Source: RGIG8700 sp045648505 (GTDB lineage Bacteria > Bacillota > Clostridia > RGIG6154). From it: a stretch of 26,479 nt of DNA. Positions 1 through 7,712 of the stretch are shown one piece after another. Position 1 is the first letter of the stretch, and every line of letters begins with the position of its first letter. Position numbers and translations under genes: made by a program. The DNA is taken from assembly GCA_045648505.1 (NCBI GenBank), contig JAZROD010000003.1:1-26479 (forward strand). The letters run 5' to 3'. The notes under the pieces were generated by a model. The model ran no database searches. It had not been told where the DNA came from and saw only the letters and a list, made by a program, of their open reading frames with translations.

Positions 1-2280
1 AAAGTATACCCTGCTCTTCCAATACCTGAAAATAAAGATGTTTCAAGATATTTCATTGGTTGGTATATGGGAGAAACCCTTGTTGAAGAAGGGGATAAAG
101 TGGAAATAACAGGCGATTATTGTCTTGTGGCAAAATGGGGAAAGAAGCCTGTTTACAAAGTAGTTTACAGTAACTATTATCAGGACGGCACATCTGAAAG
201 CGAAGAAGTTATAGAAGGTCAAAAGGCAAATAAGCCAAAAAATCCTGAAAAGACAGGCTACAGTTTTGTTTCCTGGCAGACTGCAACAGGAGAAGTCTAT
301 GACTTTGACAAAGCCGTAACAAATAATGTTACCCTTTATCCAAAATGGGAAATTATTAACTACACAGTAACCTTTGTGGCAGACGGAAATGTTGTTGCGG
401 TAAAGACATACAATGTGGAATATCAAAAAGTGACACCTCCTACAGTGCCAAATAAAACGGGTTATAAAAAGAGTTGGGAAAACTACACGCTCACATACGG
501 AAATATAATTGTAAATGCGGTTTATACTCCGATAACATATTATGCGTACTTTATGGATGAAACAGGAACTAATCCTGTTGCCACAGTAAGCTATACTGTT
601 GAAGATAAAAAAATAAACGAACCTGAAGTTCCTGCAAAAGAGGGATATAAAGGAGAGTGGCAGGCATATAGCTTAACGGGCGGAGCTGTAATGGTATATC
701 CGATTTATTCACTTATAAACTACAATGTAACATTTGTTGCAGATGGAAAAATTGTTGATATAAAAACATATACGGTAACAAACAGAAAAATTACAGAACC
801 TCTGCTTCCTGAAAAAGCAGGATATTCTGCAGTGTGGGAAAGCTATAGCCTGAATCTTTCGGATGTTACGGTTAAAGCGGTTTATACACCTATAGAATAT
901 ACTGTAACCTTTATGGCAGACGGACAGATGATAGATGAAGAAAAATATACTGTTGAAAATATGATGGTATATAATCCGTCAGTACCTGAAAAAGCAGGAT
1001 ATACTGCAAAATGGGAAACTTTCAGCTTAAATCTTGAGAATATAACCGTCAATGCGGTATATACACCTGTAAGATACACAATAACCTTTATGGCAGACGG
1101 CAAAGAAATTTCTTCGCAGACATACACAGTTGAAAATATGACGGTTACAGAGCCGGCCGTTCCTGAAAAAACAGGTTACACAGGTAAGTGGGAAGAGTAT
1201 ACGGTTGAACTTAAAAATAAAAATGTAAGAGCTGTTTACACTCTTAATGAGTATAAAGCCACATTTGTAGCAGAAGGAAAAATTGTAAGCGAACAGATTT
1301 TTAGCATAGAAAATATGAAAGTAGTGGAGCCGACTACTCCTGCAAAACAAGGCTATACTTCAAAGTGGGAGAGTTATTCCTTAACGCTTGAAGATATAAC
1401 CATAAATGCAGTTTACGAGATTATAAACTACAATATTAAGTTTGTAGCAGACGGCGTAGTGGTTTCAAGTCAGAACTTCAATGTTGAAAATATGAATATT
1501 TCAGAGCCGACTGTTCCTGAAAAAACAGGATATACAGGTAAATGGTCAAATTACACCGTAAGTCTTAAAAATATAACGGTTAATGCAATTTATACGACTG
1601 TAAACTATAAAGCAACATTTGTTGTGGATGGTGTTGAGATTTCAAGTTCTGATTATACTGTGGAAAGCGGAGCTGTGGCAGAACCGAAAGTTCCTGAAAA
1701 AGAATGGTATAACGGTAAATGGGAAACATACAGTCTGGAAGCGGGCGGTGTAACAGTTAATGCAGTATACACACTTGCTACCTATACAATAAGCTTTAAA
1801 GCAGATGGCAGGGAAATAGGAAGCCAAAGCTATGATAAGAATAATCAGACGGTTTCACATCCAGCCATACCTGCAAAATCTGGCTACAGAGCAGTATGGG
1901 AAAGATATGAGGTTGTTCCGGGTGGAATGGTAATAAATGCAAGATACATTTCCAAAGAAACCGATGAAGAAAATGAAGAAGAAAAGTTCCACTACACCAA
2001 TATGGTGACTGATTTTGGTCAACATACCTTTACGGGAAATGAAAGAATTGTTGTTGAAAACATTCAAAAGGTTGGCCAGGGTATTCTTGAAGATATAGAA
2101 TACGGTGTAGAAATTACAGAAGAACATATCAGAGCCAACTATTCAGATATTATCAACGATAGTAAAGCGGTATATCAGTTAATCACAGACAAAGACAAAT
2201 TCAAAATCGCTATTATCCGTCTTATTAAAGATGGTACAACCTATGACTACTTTGAACTTTTTGCAGATAAATATCTATAA
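1..2280 (+). CDS. Large surface-type repeat protein, 5'-truncated by window edge
   Basis: The frame is open from base 1, so this is the C-terminal 759 residues of a longer protein. The first ~50 residues end in the GWY...AKW pattern of a Listeria-Bacteroides (InlB B-type) repeat. A second such repeat follows (YKVVY to YPKW). Then come nine tandem ~59-residue repeats with consensus (Y)TVTFVADGK...YTVEN...EPxVPEKxGYTGKWExYSL...ITVNAVYT. The last ~105 residues, starting with an acidic stretch (ETDEENEEE), resemble nothing I know. No LPXTG, SLH or membrane anchor is visible at the C terminus, so any anchor or signal peptide lies upstream of the window. Such proteins are normally exported and extended, with adhesion-type roles; that role is inferred from the family. 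A weak hairpin follows the stop. Confidence 0.85.
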   Translation, partial: KVYPALPIPENKDVSRYFIGWYMGETLVEEGDKVEITGDYCLVAKWGKKPVYKVVYSNYYQDGTSESEEVIEGQKANKPKNPEKTGYSFVSWQTATGEVYDFDKAVTNNVTLYPKWEIINYTVTFVADGNVVAVKTYNVEYQKVTPPTVPNKTGYKKSWENYTLTYGNIIVNAVYTPITYYAYFMDETGTNPVATVSYTVEDKKINEPEVPAKEGYKGEWQAYSLTGGAVMVYPIYSLINYNVTFVADGKIVDIKTYTVTNRKITEPLLPEKAGYSAVWESYSLNLSDVTVKAVYTPIEYTVTFMADGQMIDEEKYTVENMMVYNPSVPEKAGYTAKWETFSLNLENITVNAVYTPVRYTITFMADGKEISSQTYTVENMTVTEPAVPEKTGYTGKWEEYTVELKNKNVRAVYTLNEYKATFVAEGKIVSEQIFSIENMKVVEPTTPAKQGYTSKWESYSLTLEDITINAVYEIINYNIKFVADGVVVSSQNFNVENMNISEPTVPEKTGYTGKWSNYTVSLKNITVNAIYTTVNYKATFVVDGVEISSSDYTVESGAVAEPKVPEKEWYNGKWETYSLEAGGVTVNAVYTLATYTISFKADGREIGSQSYDKNNQTVSHPAIPAKSGYRAVWERYEVVPGGMVINARYISKETDEENEEEKFHYTNMVTDFGQHTFTGNERIVVENIQKVGQGILEDIEYGVEITEEHIRANYSDIINDSKAVYQLITDKDKFKIAIIRLIKDGTTYDYFELFADKYL
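355..1953 (+). repeat. Nine tandem 177-bp coding repeats (59 aa each)
   Basis: Units begin at about 355, 532, 715, 892, 1069, 1246, 1423, 1600 and 1777. Eight units are exactly 59 codons. The second is 61 codons because of a two-residue insertion near its MDETGTNPV segment. Invariant features are F-x-x-D/E-G, P-x-K-x-G/W-Y and x-W-x-x-Y/F. The units are clearly homologous at protein level but diverged in DNA, so the array looks old rather than recently amplified. Confidence 0.9.
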
Positions 2281-2284
2281 CAAA

Positions 2285-2306
2285 AAACGCAGAGCAATCT
2301 GCGTTT
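2285..2306 (+). terminator. Weak hairpin after the repeat-protein gene
   Basis: An 8-bp stem (AAACGCAG/CTGCGTTT, loop AGCAAT) starts 5 bases after the stop. Only three T residues follow, so termination may be partial and some transcription could continue into the metal-efflux genes. Confidence 0.5.
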
Positions 2307-2365
2307 CATACCATCGGAAAGTATGAATGGTAGAGCATGTTAATCACTAAAAGGAGATGGAAATT

Positions 2366-2587
2366 ATGAAAAAAGTATTTGAAGTTGAAGAATTATGTTG
2401 TGCACATTGTGCCGCAAAAATAGAAAAGGCAGTTAAAGAGCTTGAAGGTGTAAATGATGTTACTGTAAGCTTCCTGACACAGAAAATCATTCTTGATGTT
2501 GAAGATGCTTATTGTGAAAAAACAGTTCAGGAAATGGTAAAGATTGCAAAAAAGATAGAGCCTGATATGGAGATACTGGGTATATGA
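2366..2587 (+). CDS. Free-standing heavy-metal-associated (HMA) domain protein
   Basis: A 73-residue ferredoxin-like metal-binding domain. The binding loop near residues 11-16 reads CCAHC, i.e. the CxxC of the family preceded by an extra Cys. This is the fold found as CopZ-type chaperones or at the N terminus of P1B ATPases. I chose the ATG at 2366 because the AAGGAG at 2351-2356 sits 9 bases before it; the in-frame ATG at 2357 directly abuts that ribosome site and is unlikely. The stop overlaps the next gene by ATGA, so the two are translationally coupled. The following ATPase lacks an N-terminal HMA domain, so this protein probably supplies it in trans, either delivering metal or regulating the pump. 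Confidence 0.85.
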   Translation: MKKVFEVEELCCAHCAAKIEKAVKELEGVNDVTVSFLTQKIILDVEDAYCEKTVQEMVKIAKKIEPDMEILGI

Positions 2588-4365
2588 CCAAAAAACAGAA
2601 AAAGCTTTTAAGGAAAATAATAATTTCGGTAATTTTATATGTAGCTGTATTACTTATACCTGAATTTAAGTATAAAGGTTTTTTGTACTTAATTCCTTAT
2701 CTGCCTGTGGGGTTTGATGTTTTAAAGGGTGCATTTGTAAGAATTATAAACAGACAATGGTTTGACGAAAAATTCTTAATGGCAATAGCAACGCTCGGCG
2801 CATTTTGTATTGGTGAATACAGCGAAGCGGTGTTTGTTATGCTTTTGTTTAACATAGGTGAGCTTTTTGAAAGTGTTGCAGTGGGAAACAGCAGAAAATC
2901 AATAAAAGCTCTGATGTCCTTAAAACCTGATGTTGCCTGCCTTGAAAATGGGGAAGAGGTGTTCCCTGAAGATGTTAAGGTGGGAACAATTATAATAGTA
3001 AAAGCAGGTGAAAAAATTCCCCTTGACGGTGTTGTGTTTGACGGTGAAACCTTGGTTGATATGAAAGCTTTAACAGGTGAAAGCCTGCCTGTTAACATAA
3101 AAAAAGGCGATAGGGTTTTGTCAGGCAGTGTGAATTTAAGCGGTGTTATTAAGGTAGAAACCACATCTGAATATGAAAATTCAACAGTTGCAAAAATTCT
3201 TGAGCTTGTTGAAAACAGTTGTCTACACAAAGCAAAGACAGAAAGTTTTATAACAAGATTTGCCACATATTACACACCTGTAGTTGTGTTGCTTGCAATT
3301 TTAATAGGTTTAATAGTGCCTGCGTTTTTAGGTGACTTTACTATATGGCTTGAAAAGGCATTTATCTTTTTGGTGGTTTCCTGTCCGTGTGCCCTTGTTA
3401 TTTCAGTTCCTCTTACTTATTTTTGTGCAATCGGGAAAGCTTCAACAGAGGGGATTTTGATCAAAGGCTCAAATTATCTTGATATAATGTCAAAGATAAA
3501 TATGATTGTAGTGGACAAAACGGGAACTTTAACAAAAGGGAAGTTTGAAGTTACGGAAGTTAAGCCAAGGAATATGAGTAAAAAAGAATTCCTGGAAATT
3601 GTTGCTTCTGCAGAAAGCTACAGTACACATCCCATAGCCCTTGCCATAAGAGAAAAAGCGGAAGCGAAATATGAAGCATCTGATGTGAAAGAACTTGCAG
3701 GCTATGGAGTAATTGCACAAATAGACGGCAAAGAAATAAAAGTCGGAAATTTTAAACCTGAAGGTTTAAATGAAAAAGCAACAACTGTATATGTTTATAT
3801 TGATGGTGAATATGAGGGCAGTATAGAAGTAGAAGATGTTTTAAAAGAAGAAACGGAAAAGTCTGTAGCACATCTTCAAAAAATGGGCGTTAAAACCTTT
3901 ATGATGACAGGTGACAACGAAGAAACTGCAAAAAAAGTTGCACATAAGACAGGTGTGGCTGATTATAAGGCAAAACTTCTTCCGCAAAACAAAGTGGAAG
4001 AAATAGAAAAACTGCTTATGGATAATAAGGTTGCTTTTGTAGGAGATGGTATAAATGATGCTCCGTCACTTGCAAGAGCGGATGTGGGAATTGCAATGGG
4101 TGGTATCGGTTCAGATGCTGCAATAGAGGCATCGGATGTTGTTATAATGAACGATAGCATAGAAAAAATCCCATATCTTATATCATTGTCAAAGAAAACA
4201 AGAACCATTGTTATGGAAAATATAGTATTTGCCATAGGGGTGAAAGTTCTCGTTATGCTTTTAAGCCTTGTTAATATGGGTAATATGTGGATTGCGGTAT
4301 TTGCAGATGTGGGAGTTTCCATAATTGCAATACTTAATGCAATAAGAATAAAGGTAAAAAAATAA
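2584..4365 (+). CDS. P1B-type Zn2+/Cd2+/Pb2+ exporting ATPase (CadA/ZntA-like)
   Basis: A 593-residue membrane ATPase that would export divalent soft metals using ATP. Motifs visible in order are TGES (actuator), SCPCALVISVP (transmembrane metal site), DKTGTLTKG (phosphorylated Asp), STHP (the HP motif of the nucleotide-binding domain) and GDGINDAPSLARADVGIAMG. The last membrane helix carries ADVGVSIIAILNA; an Asp there together with CPC is typical of the Zn/Cd subgroup (P1B-2) and argues against Cu. The N terminus starts directly with membrane helices and has no HMA domain, unlike most CadA proteins; that domain is the separate upstream gene, overlapping by 4 bases. No ArsR/CadC-type regulator is next to it. 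A good terminator follows. Confidence 0.93.
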   Translation: MTKKQKKLLRKIIISVILYVAVLLIPEFKYKGFLYLIPYLPVGFDVLKGAFVRIINRQWFDEKFLMAIATLGAFCIGEYSEAVFVMLLFNIGELFESVAVGNSRKSIKALMSLKPDVACLENGEEVFPEDVKVGTIIIVKAGEKIPLDGVVFDGETLVDMKALTGESLPVNIKKGDRVLSGSVNLSGVIKVETTSEYENSTVAKILELVENSCLHKAKTESFITRFATYYTPVVVLLAILIGLIVPAFLGDFTIWLEKAFIFLVVSCPCALVISVPLTYFCAIGKASTEGILIKGSNYLDIMSKINMIVVDKTGTLTKGKFEVTEVKPRNMSKKEFLEIVASAESYSTHPIALAIREKAEAKYEASDVKELAGYGVIAQIDGKEIKVGNFKPEGLNEKATTVYVYIDGEYEGSIEVEDVLKEETEKSVAHLQKMGVKTFMMTGDNEETAKKVAHKTGVADYKAKLLPQNKVEEIEKLLMDNKVAFVGDGINDAPSLARADVGIAMGGIGSDAAIEASDVVIMNDSIEKIPYLISLSKKTRTIVMENIVFAIGVKVLVMLLSLVNMGNMWIAVFADVGVSIIAILNAIRIKVKK

Positions 4366-4392
4366 CACATCCTAAAAGGATGTGTATTTTTG
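4365..4392 (+). terminator. Intrinsic terminator after the metal ATPase
   Basis: An 8-bp stem ACACATCC/GGATGTGT with loop TAAAA begins at the last base of the stop codon and is followed by ATTTTTG. Confidence 0.85.
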
Positions 4393-4603
4393 TGCGAGTA
4401 TCGATATAGCATTTACTTGCAAATGTAGCATTGATTTTAAATTATATAAAATTAAAACAAAATCGCTTGCGATTTTGCACCACACTTCTTCACTATTACA
4501 TATTACTTATTACTTCAAATCGACAAGTTCAATTTCAGTGAATAGTGAAGAGTGAATAAGTAAAAAGTAAAATCGACAAGACTCTGTCGAATCTTGTCGA
4601 TTT
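4393..4603. repeat. Palindrome-rich, MITE-like intergenic repeat cluster
   Basis: This non-coding stretch holds a perfect palindromic hairpin (CAAAATCGC-TT-GCGATTTTG, 4458-4477). It also has an inverted pair CTTCACTATT (4488-4497) and AATAGTGAAG (4541-4550), a second pair ATTACTTATT and AATAAGTAA just outside or inside it, and three copies of TCGACAAG (4519, 4573 direct; 4593 inverted). The nested inverted arms resemble a small non-autonomous element or a repeated intergenic sequence. No gene is visible. Confidence 0.5.
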
Positions 4604-4604
4604 T
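4569..4604 (-). terminator. tRNA-Pro terminator
   Basis: A 13-bp stem (AAAATCGACAAGA paired with its reverse complement at 4592-4604) lies immediately after the tRNA on the minus strand. It is followed in that direction by TTTTAC and a further T-rich run. Its arm reuses the TCGACAAG motif of the neighbouring repeat cluster. Confidence 0.75.
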
Positions 4605-4680
4605 GGTCGAGGCGACAGGACTTGAACCTGCGGCATCTTGCTCCCAAAGCAAGCACTCTACCAAACTGAGCTACGCCTCG
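4604..4680 (-). tRNA. tRNA-Pro (anticodon UGG), CCA encoded
   Basis: Read on the minus strand, the acceptor stem CGAGGCG pairs with CGCCTCG. The D arm (GCTC...GAGT) and anticodon stem CTTGC/GCAAG enclose the loop TTTGGGA, giving anticodon TGG, which reads CCN proline codons. The T arm contains GGTTCAAGTCC. The discriminator is A and the CCA end is present in the DNA (TGG at 4604-4606 on the + strand). The gene stands alone between the metal-efflux and sugar operons, in the opposite orientation to both. Confidence 0.97.
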
Positions 4681-4784
4681 TCACAACAGAAGCTATTATA
4701 ACACAGCTTTTTACAAAAATCAACCCCTTTTTTGAAAAAAATTAAAAAATTTGAAAAAAATATGAAAAAGTAGCTAAAAGTGTA

Positions 4785-4813
4785 TATACTTTTTTGGAAA
4801 TGTGTGCTACAAT
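4785..4813 (+). promoter_or_regulatory. Extended -10 promoter for the sugar operon
   Basis: TGC-TACAAT (-10 at 4808-4813) is preceded by a poor -35 (TATACT at 4785-4790, 17-bp spacer). The TGN extension would compensate. A GTGAT...ATCAC inverted repeat (about 4821-4837) lies just downstream and could be an operator or a small hairpin. Confidence 0.55.
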
Positions 4814-4879
4814 ATGAAATTGTGATAGTTAGAATCACCCTTTATGGGCAAAAACGATGTTGAAGGGAGAGAGGTTCGT

Positions 4880-5716
4880 TTGAAAACCACATTGGCGGTT
4901 ATGGCAGCCGGTATGGGTAGTCGCTTCGGAGGTCTGAAACAGCTTGCACCGGTAGGTCCAAACGGAGAAACACTTCTTAATTTCTCAGTATATGATGCAA
5001 AAGAAGCCGGATTTGATAAAGTTGTCTTCATTATTAAAAAAGCGATTGAAGATGATTTCAGAGAAATACTCGGCAAAAAGTTAGAAAAGATTATTGATGT
5101 AGACTATGCTTTCCAGGAACTTGATATGCTTCCCGACTGGTATAAACCGGATGAAGAAAGAGTTAAGCCTTACGGAACAGGTCACGCAATACTTTGTGCT
5201 CAGAAGCAGATAACAACTCCTTTTGCTGTTATCAATGCAGATGACTATTATGGAAAACAAGGTTACAGACTTATTCACGAGCACCTTGTTTCAGAAAAAA
5301 ATCCATGTATGGCAGGGTTTCTTTTAAAGAATACCCTTTCAGAAAACGGTACGGTAAGCAGAGGTATCTGTGAAACAGAAAACGGTTACCTTAAAACAAT
5401 TACCGAACACACGGCACTTGATAAAAATAGCCCTTTTTCACCTGAAACTATTGTTTCTATGAATATGTGGGGCTTCAATAATGATATATTCGGACTTTTA
5501 AATTCCGAATTTGAGGAGTTCCTTAAAAATATGGAAAATCCTCTGAAGGGTGAGTACTATTTACCTACTTTTGTTGATACACTTATAAATAAGGAAGGAA
5601 AAAAAGTGAAAGTTTTCACAACAGAAGATAAATGGTACGGGATGACTTATAAAGAAGATACAGAAATGGTTAAAATTGCCATCAATGATATGGTAGAGAA
5701 AGGATTGTACAAATGA
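4880..5716 (+). CDS. Sugar-1-phosphate nucleotidyltransferase (NTP_transferase family)
   Basis: A 278-residue Rossmann-type nucleotidyltransferase that would couple a sugar 1-phosphate to an NTP. The N terminus MAAGMGSRFGGLKQL is the nucleotide-binding loop with its Lys. NADDYYG is the metal-binding acidic motif. GTGHAI and NMWGFNNDIF are typical of this family. I place the start at TTG 4880: a purine-rich site (GGGAGAGAGG, ending 5 bases upstream) precedes it, and the protein then starts MKTTLAVMAAGMGSR as relatives do. The upstream in-frame ATG at 4844 has no ribosome site. It overlaps the kinase gene by 4 bases (ATGA). Paired with an anomeric kinase, it probably makes a UDP- or dTDP-activated hexose or hexosamine. 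The exact substrate cannot be read from the sequence. Confidence 0.85.
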   Translation: MKTTLAVMAAGMGSRFGGLKQLAPVGPNGETLLNFSVYDAKEAGFDKVVFIIKKAIEDDFREILGKKLEKIIDVDYAFQELDMLPDWYKPDEERVKPYGTGHAILCAQKQITTPFAVINADDYYGKQGYRLIHEHLVSEKNPCMAGFLLKNTLSENGTVSRGICETENGYLKTITEHTALDKNSPFSPETIVSMNMWGFNNDIFGLLNSEFEEFLKNMENPLKGEYYLPTFVDTLINKEGKKVKVFTTEDKWYGMTYKEDTEMVKIAINDMVEKGLYK

Positions 5717-6789
5717 CAAATTTAAACTTTATACTGGATCAGTTTGTATCTGACTGTAAAATTGCACCATACGGAGACGGACATATAAACGATACATATC
5801 TTACATCTTCAAAACAGTTTATTCTTCAGAAGATTAACACAAATATTTTCAAAGACTATGAAAAGCTTATGGGAAATATTGAAGGTGTTACATCTTTCCT
5901 GAAAGAAAAAATTATAGCTGCAGGCGGAAATCCTGAAAGAGAAACTCTCACAGTTATAAAAACAAAGGACGGAAAGAACTTCTATAAAACAGAAGAAGGT
6001 GATGTTTACAGACTTTACATCTTCATTAATGACTCTGTTTCAATAACAAATGTTACTGATCCTGTTCAGCTTTATCATGCAGGTAAAGCATTCGGTAAGT
6101 TCCAGTATATGCTTGCTGATTATCCTGCTGGAGAACTTTTTGAAGTTATTCCTAACTTCCACAACACAAGAAAAAGATTTGAAGCTTTAAAAGAAGCTAT
6201 CGAAAACGATATTGCAGGAAGAAAGCATCTTGTTGAAAAAGAAATCGAATTTGCTCTTTCACAGGAATACTACATTGATACAGTTGTAGATGGTCTTGCA
6301 TCAGGTGAACTTCCACTGAGAGTTACACACAACGATACAAAAATCAACAATGTATTATTCGATAAAGATACAGAAGAAGGTATTTGTGTTATCGACCTTG
6401 ATACTGTTATGCCTGGTTCACTTTTATACGATTTCGGTGATGCTCTTCGTGCAGGTGCAACAACAGGTGCAGAAGACGAAACAGACCTTTCTAAAGTTTG
6501 GTTTGACATTTATGCATTCAAAAACTTTGCAAAAGGTTTCCTTGAATATACAAATGAATCTATGACAGAGAGAGAAGCAGAACTTCTCCCACTTTCAGGA
6601 AAACTCCTTACATACGAATGTGGTATCAGATTCTTAACTGACTACTTAAACGGAGACACATATTTCAAAATTCACAGAGAACACCATAACTTGGACAGAG
6701 CAAGAAACCAGTTCAAGCTTGTTCAGGATATGGAAAACAAAGAGGCAGAAATGAAGAGTATAATCGCTCAGATCAGGGGGAAAAAATAA
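5713..6789 (+). CDS. NahK/LnpB-like anomeric sugar kinase (APH phosphotransferase fold)
   Basis: A 358-residue phosphotransferase of the aminoglycoside-kinase fold. The N-terminal lobe includes FILQKINTNIF, close to the pattern of N-acetylhexosamine 1-kinases. The catalytic loop is THNDTKINNVLF, with Asp as base and Asn for Mg2+. CVIDLDTVMPGSLLYDFGDALR is the metal-binding DxD region. NahK phosphorylates GlcNAc or GalNAc at C1 with ATP. Here the product would feed the nucleotidyltransferase encoded just upstream, with a 4-base overlap. The stop overlaps the nagB start (TAATG), so the three genes form one translationally coupled operon. The neighbour nagB strengthens an amino-sugar role. Substrate preference is inference. 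Confidence 0.8.
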   Translation: MTNLNFILDQFVSDCKIAPYGDGHINDTYLTSSKQFILQKINTNIFKDYEKLMGNIEGVTSFLKEKIIAAGGNPERETLTVIKTKDGKNFYKTEEGDVYRLYIFINDSVSITNVTDPVQLYHAGKAFGKFQYMLADYPAGELFEVIPNFHNTRKRFEALKEAIENDIAGRKHLVEKEIEFALSQEYYIDTVVDGLASGELPLRVTHNDTKINNVLFDKDTEEGICVIDLDTVMPGSLLYDFGDALRAGATTGAEDETDLSKVWFDIYAFKNFAKGFLEYTNESMTEREAELLPLSGKLLTYECGIRFLTDYLNGDTYFKIHREHHNLDRARNQFKLVQDMENKEAEMKSIIAQIRGKK

Positions 6790-7514
6790 TGCGTGTTATA
6801 GTTTGTGAAAATTACGAAGAAGTATCAAAAGAAGCAGCGAAACTTGTAGCAGGTCTTGTTAGTCTTAAACCGGATTGTATTTTAGGTCTTGCAACAGGCT
6901 CAACACCTGTAGGTATGTACAACAATCTTATTGAGCTTTACAAAAAAGGAGAACTTGATTTTTCACAGGTTAAAAGCTTTAACCTTGACGAATATTATCC
7001 TATTCCAAAATCAAACGAAAACAGCTACGATTATTTTATGAATGATGTTTTATTCAACCACATCAACATAAATAAAGAAAATGTAAACATTCCTGACGGT
7101 GAAGCAGAAGATGCTGATAAAGAATGTAAGGAATATGAAGAAAAGCTTAACAAAGCAGGAGGAGTAGACCTTCAGATTCTAGGTATCGGTGTTAACGGAC
7201 ACATTGGTTTTAACGAACCTGATGAAAACTTAATTGCTGTTACTCATAAAACAGGTCTTACAGAAAGCACAATTGAAGCTAATGCAAGATTCTTTGAAAG
7301 CAAAGACCAGGTTCCTACAATGGCACTTACAATGGGTATTGCTTCAATATTAAAATCAAAGAAGATTGTTCTTCTTGCAAACGGTAAAGCAAAACACAAT
7401 GCAGTTAAAGCTCTTTTAAATGACGAAATCACAACAAGCAATCCTGCAACAATGCTTAAAGTTCATTCAGATGTTGTTTTAATCTGTGACAAAGCCGCAT
7501 ATTACGGAGAATAA
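6789..7514 (+). CDS. nagB: Glucosamine-6-phosphate deaminase
   Basis: A 241-residue enzyme converting glucosamine-6-P to fructose-6-P plus ammonia. Motifs are GLATGSTPVGMY (phosphate loop), NLDEYYP (catalytic Asp region) and GIGVNGHIGFNEP (ring-opening His). Length matches the family, which is around 240-270. A GGGGG ribosome site ends 8 bases before the ATG, which overlaps the kinase stop by one base. The product links amino-sugar salvage to glycolysis. No nagA deacetylase is in this cluster, so GlcNAc-6-P deacetylation must be encoded elsewhere, or the gene works on glucosamine-6-P from another route. A strong terminator follows. Confidence 0.95.
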   Translation: MRVIVCENYEEVSKEAAKLVAGLVSLKPDCILGLATGSTPVGMYNNLIELYKKGELDFSQVKSFNLDEYYPIPKSNENSYDYFMNDVLFNHININKENVNIPDGEAEDADKECKEYEEKLNKAGGVDLQILGIGVNGHIGFNEPDENLIAVTHKTGLTESTIEANARFFESKDQVPTMALTMGIASILKSKKIVLLANGKAKHNAVKALLNDEITTSNPATMLKVHSDVVLICDKAAYYGE

Positions 7515-7535
7515 TAAATATTACAAAATTATAAA

Positions 7536-7578
7536 ACGCCTTATTTACTGTCATTTGCAGTAAATAAGGTGTTTTTTT
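7536..7578 (+). terminator. Strong intrinsic terminator after nagB
   Basis: A 15-bp stem with one G-T pair (5' arm 7536-7550, 3' arm 7558-7572) and loop TCATTTG is followed by a run of seven T. Confidence 0.93.
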
Positions 7579-7630
7579 GTGAATATTTACTGATTTTTGG
7601 CATAAAATAACAAAGAAATTAAAAAAATGT

Positions 7631-7659
7631 TTGACAAATTGTTAAAAAAGTGTTACAAT
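7631..7659 (+). promoter_or_regulatory. Near-consensus sigma-A promoter of the 3D-domain gene
   Basis: TTGACA (7631-7636), a 17-bp spacer, then TACAAT (7654-7659) with a TGT extension. This is the best-matching promoter in the window and predicts a transcript start about 45 bases before the GGAGG site. Confidence 0.88.
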
Positions 7660-7712
7660 GTCAAAGGTTTGTTGAATGAAGACCTATATGGTCAATAATT
7701 ATGGAGGTTACA

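Noticed and set aside
2309..2350. Metal-responsive riboswitch or operator before the HMA gene
   Set aside because: Only short CATAC/GTATG and ACCAT/ATGGT pairings; too weak to support a regulatory claim.
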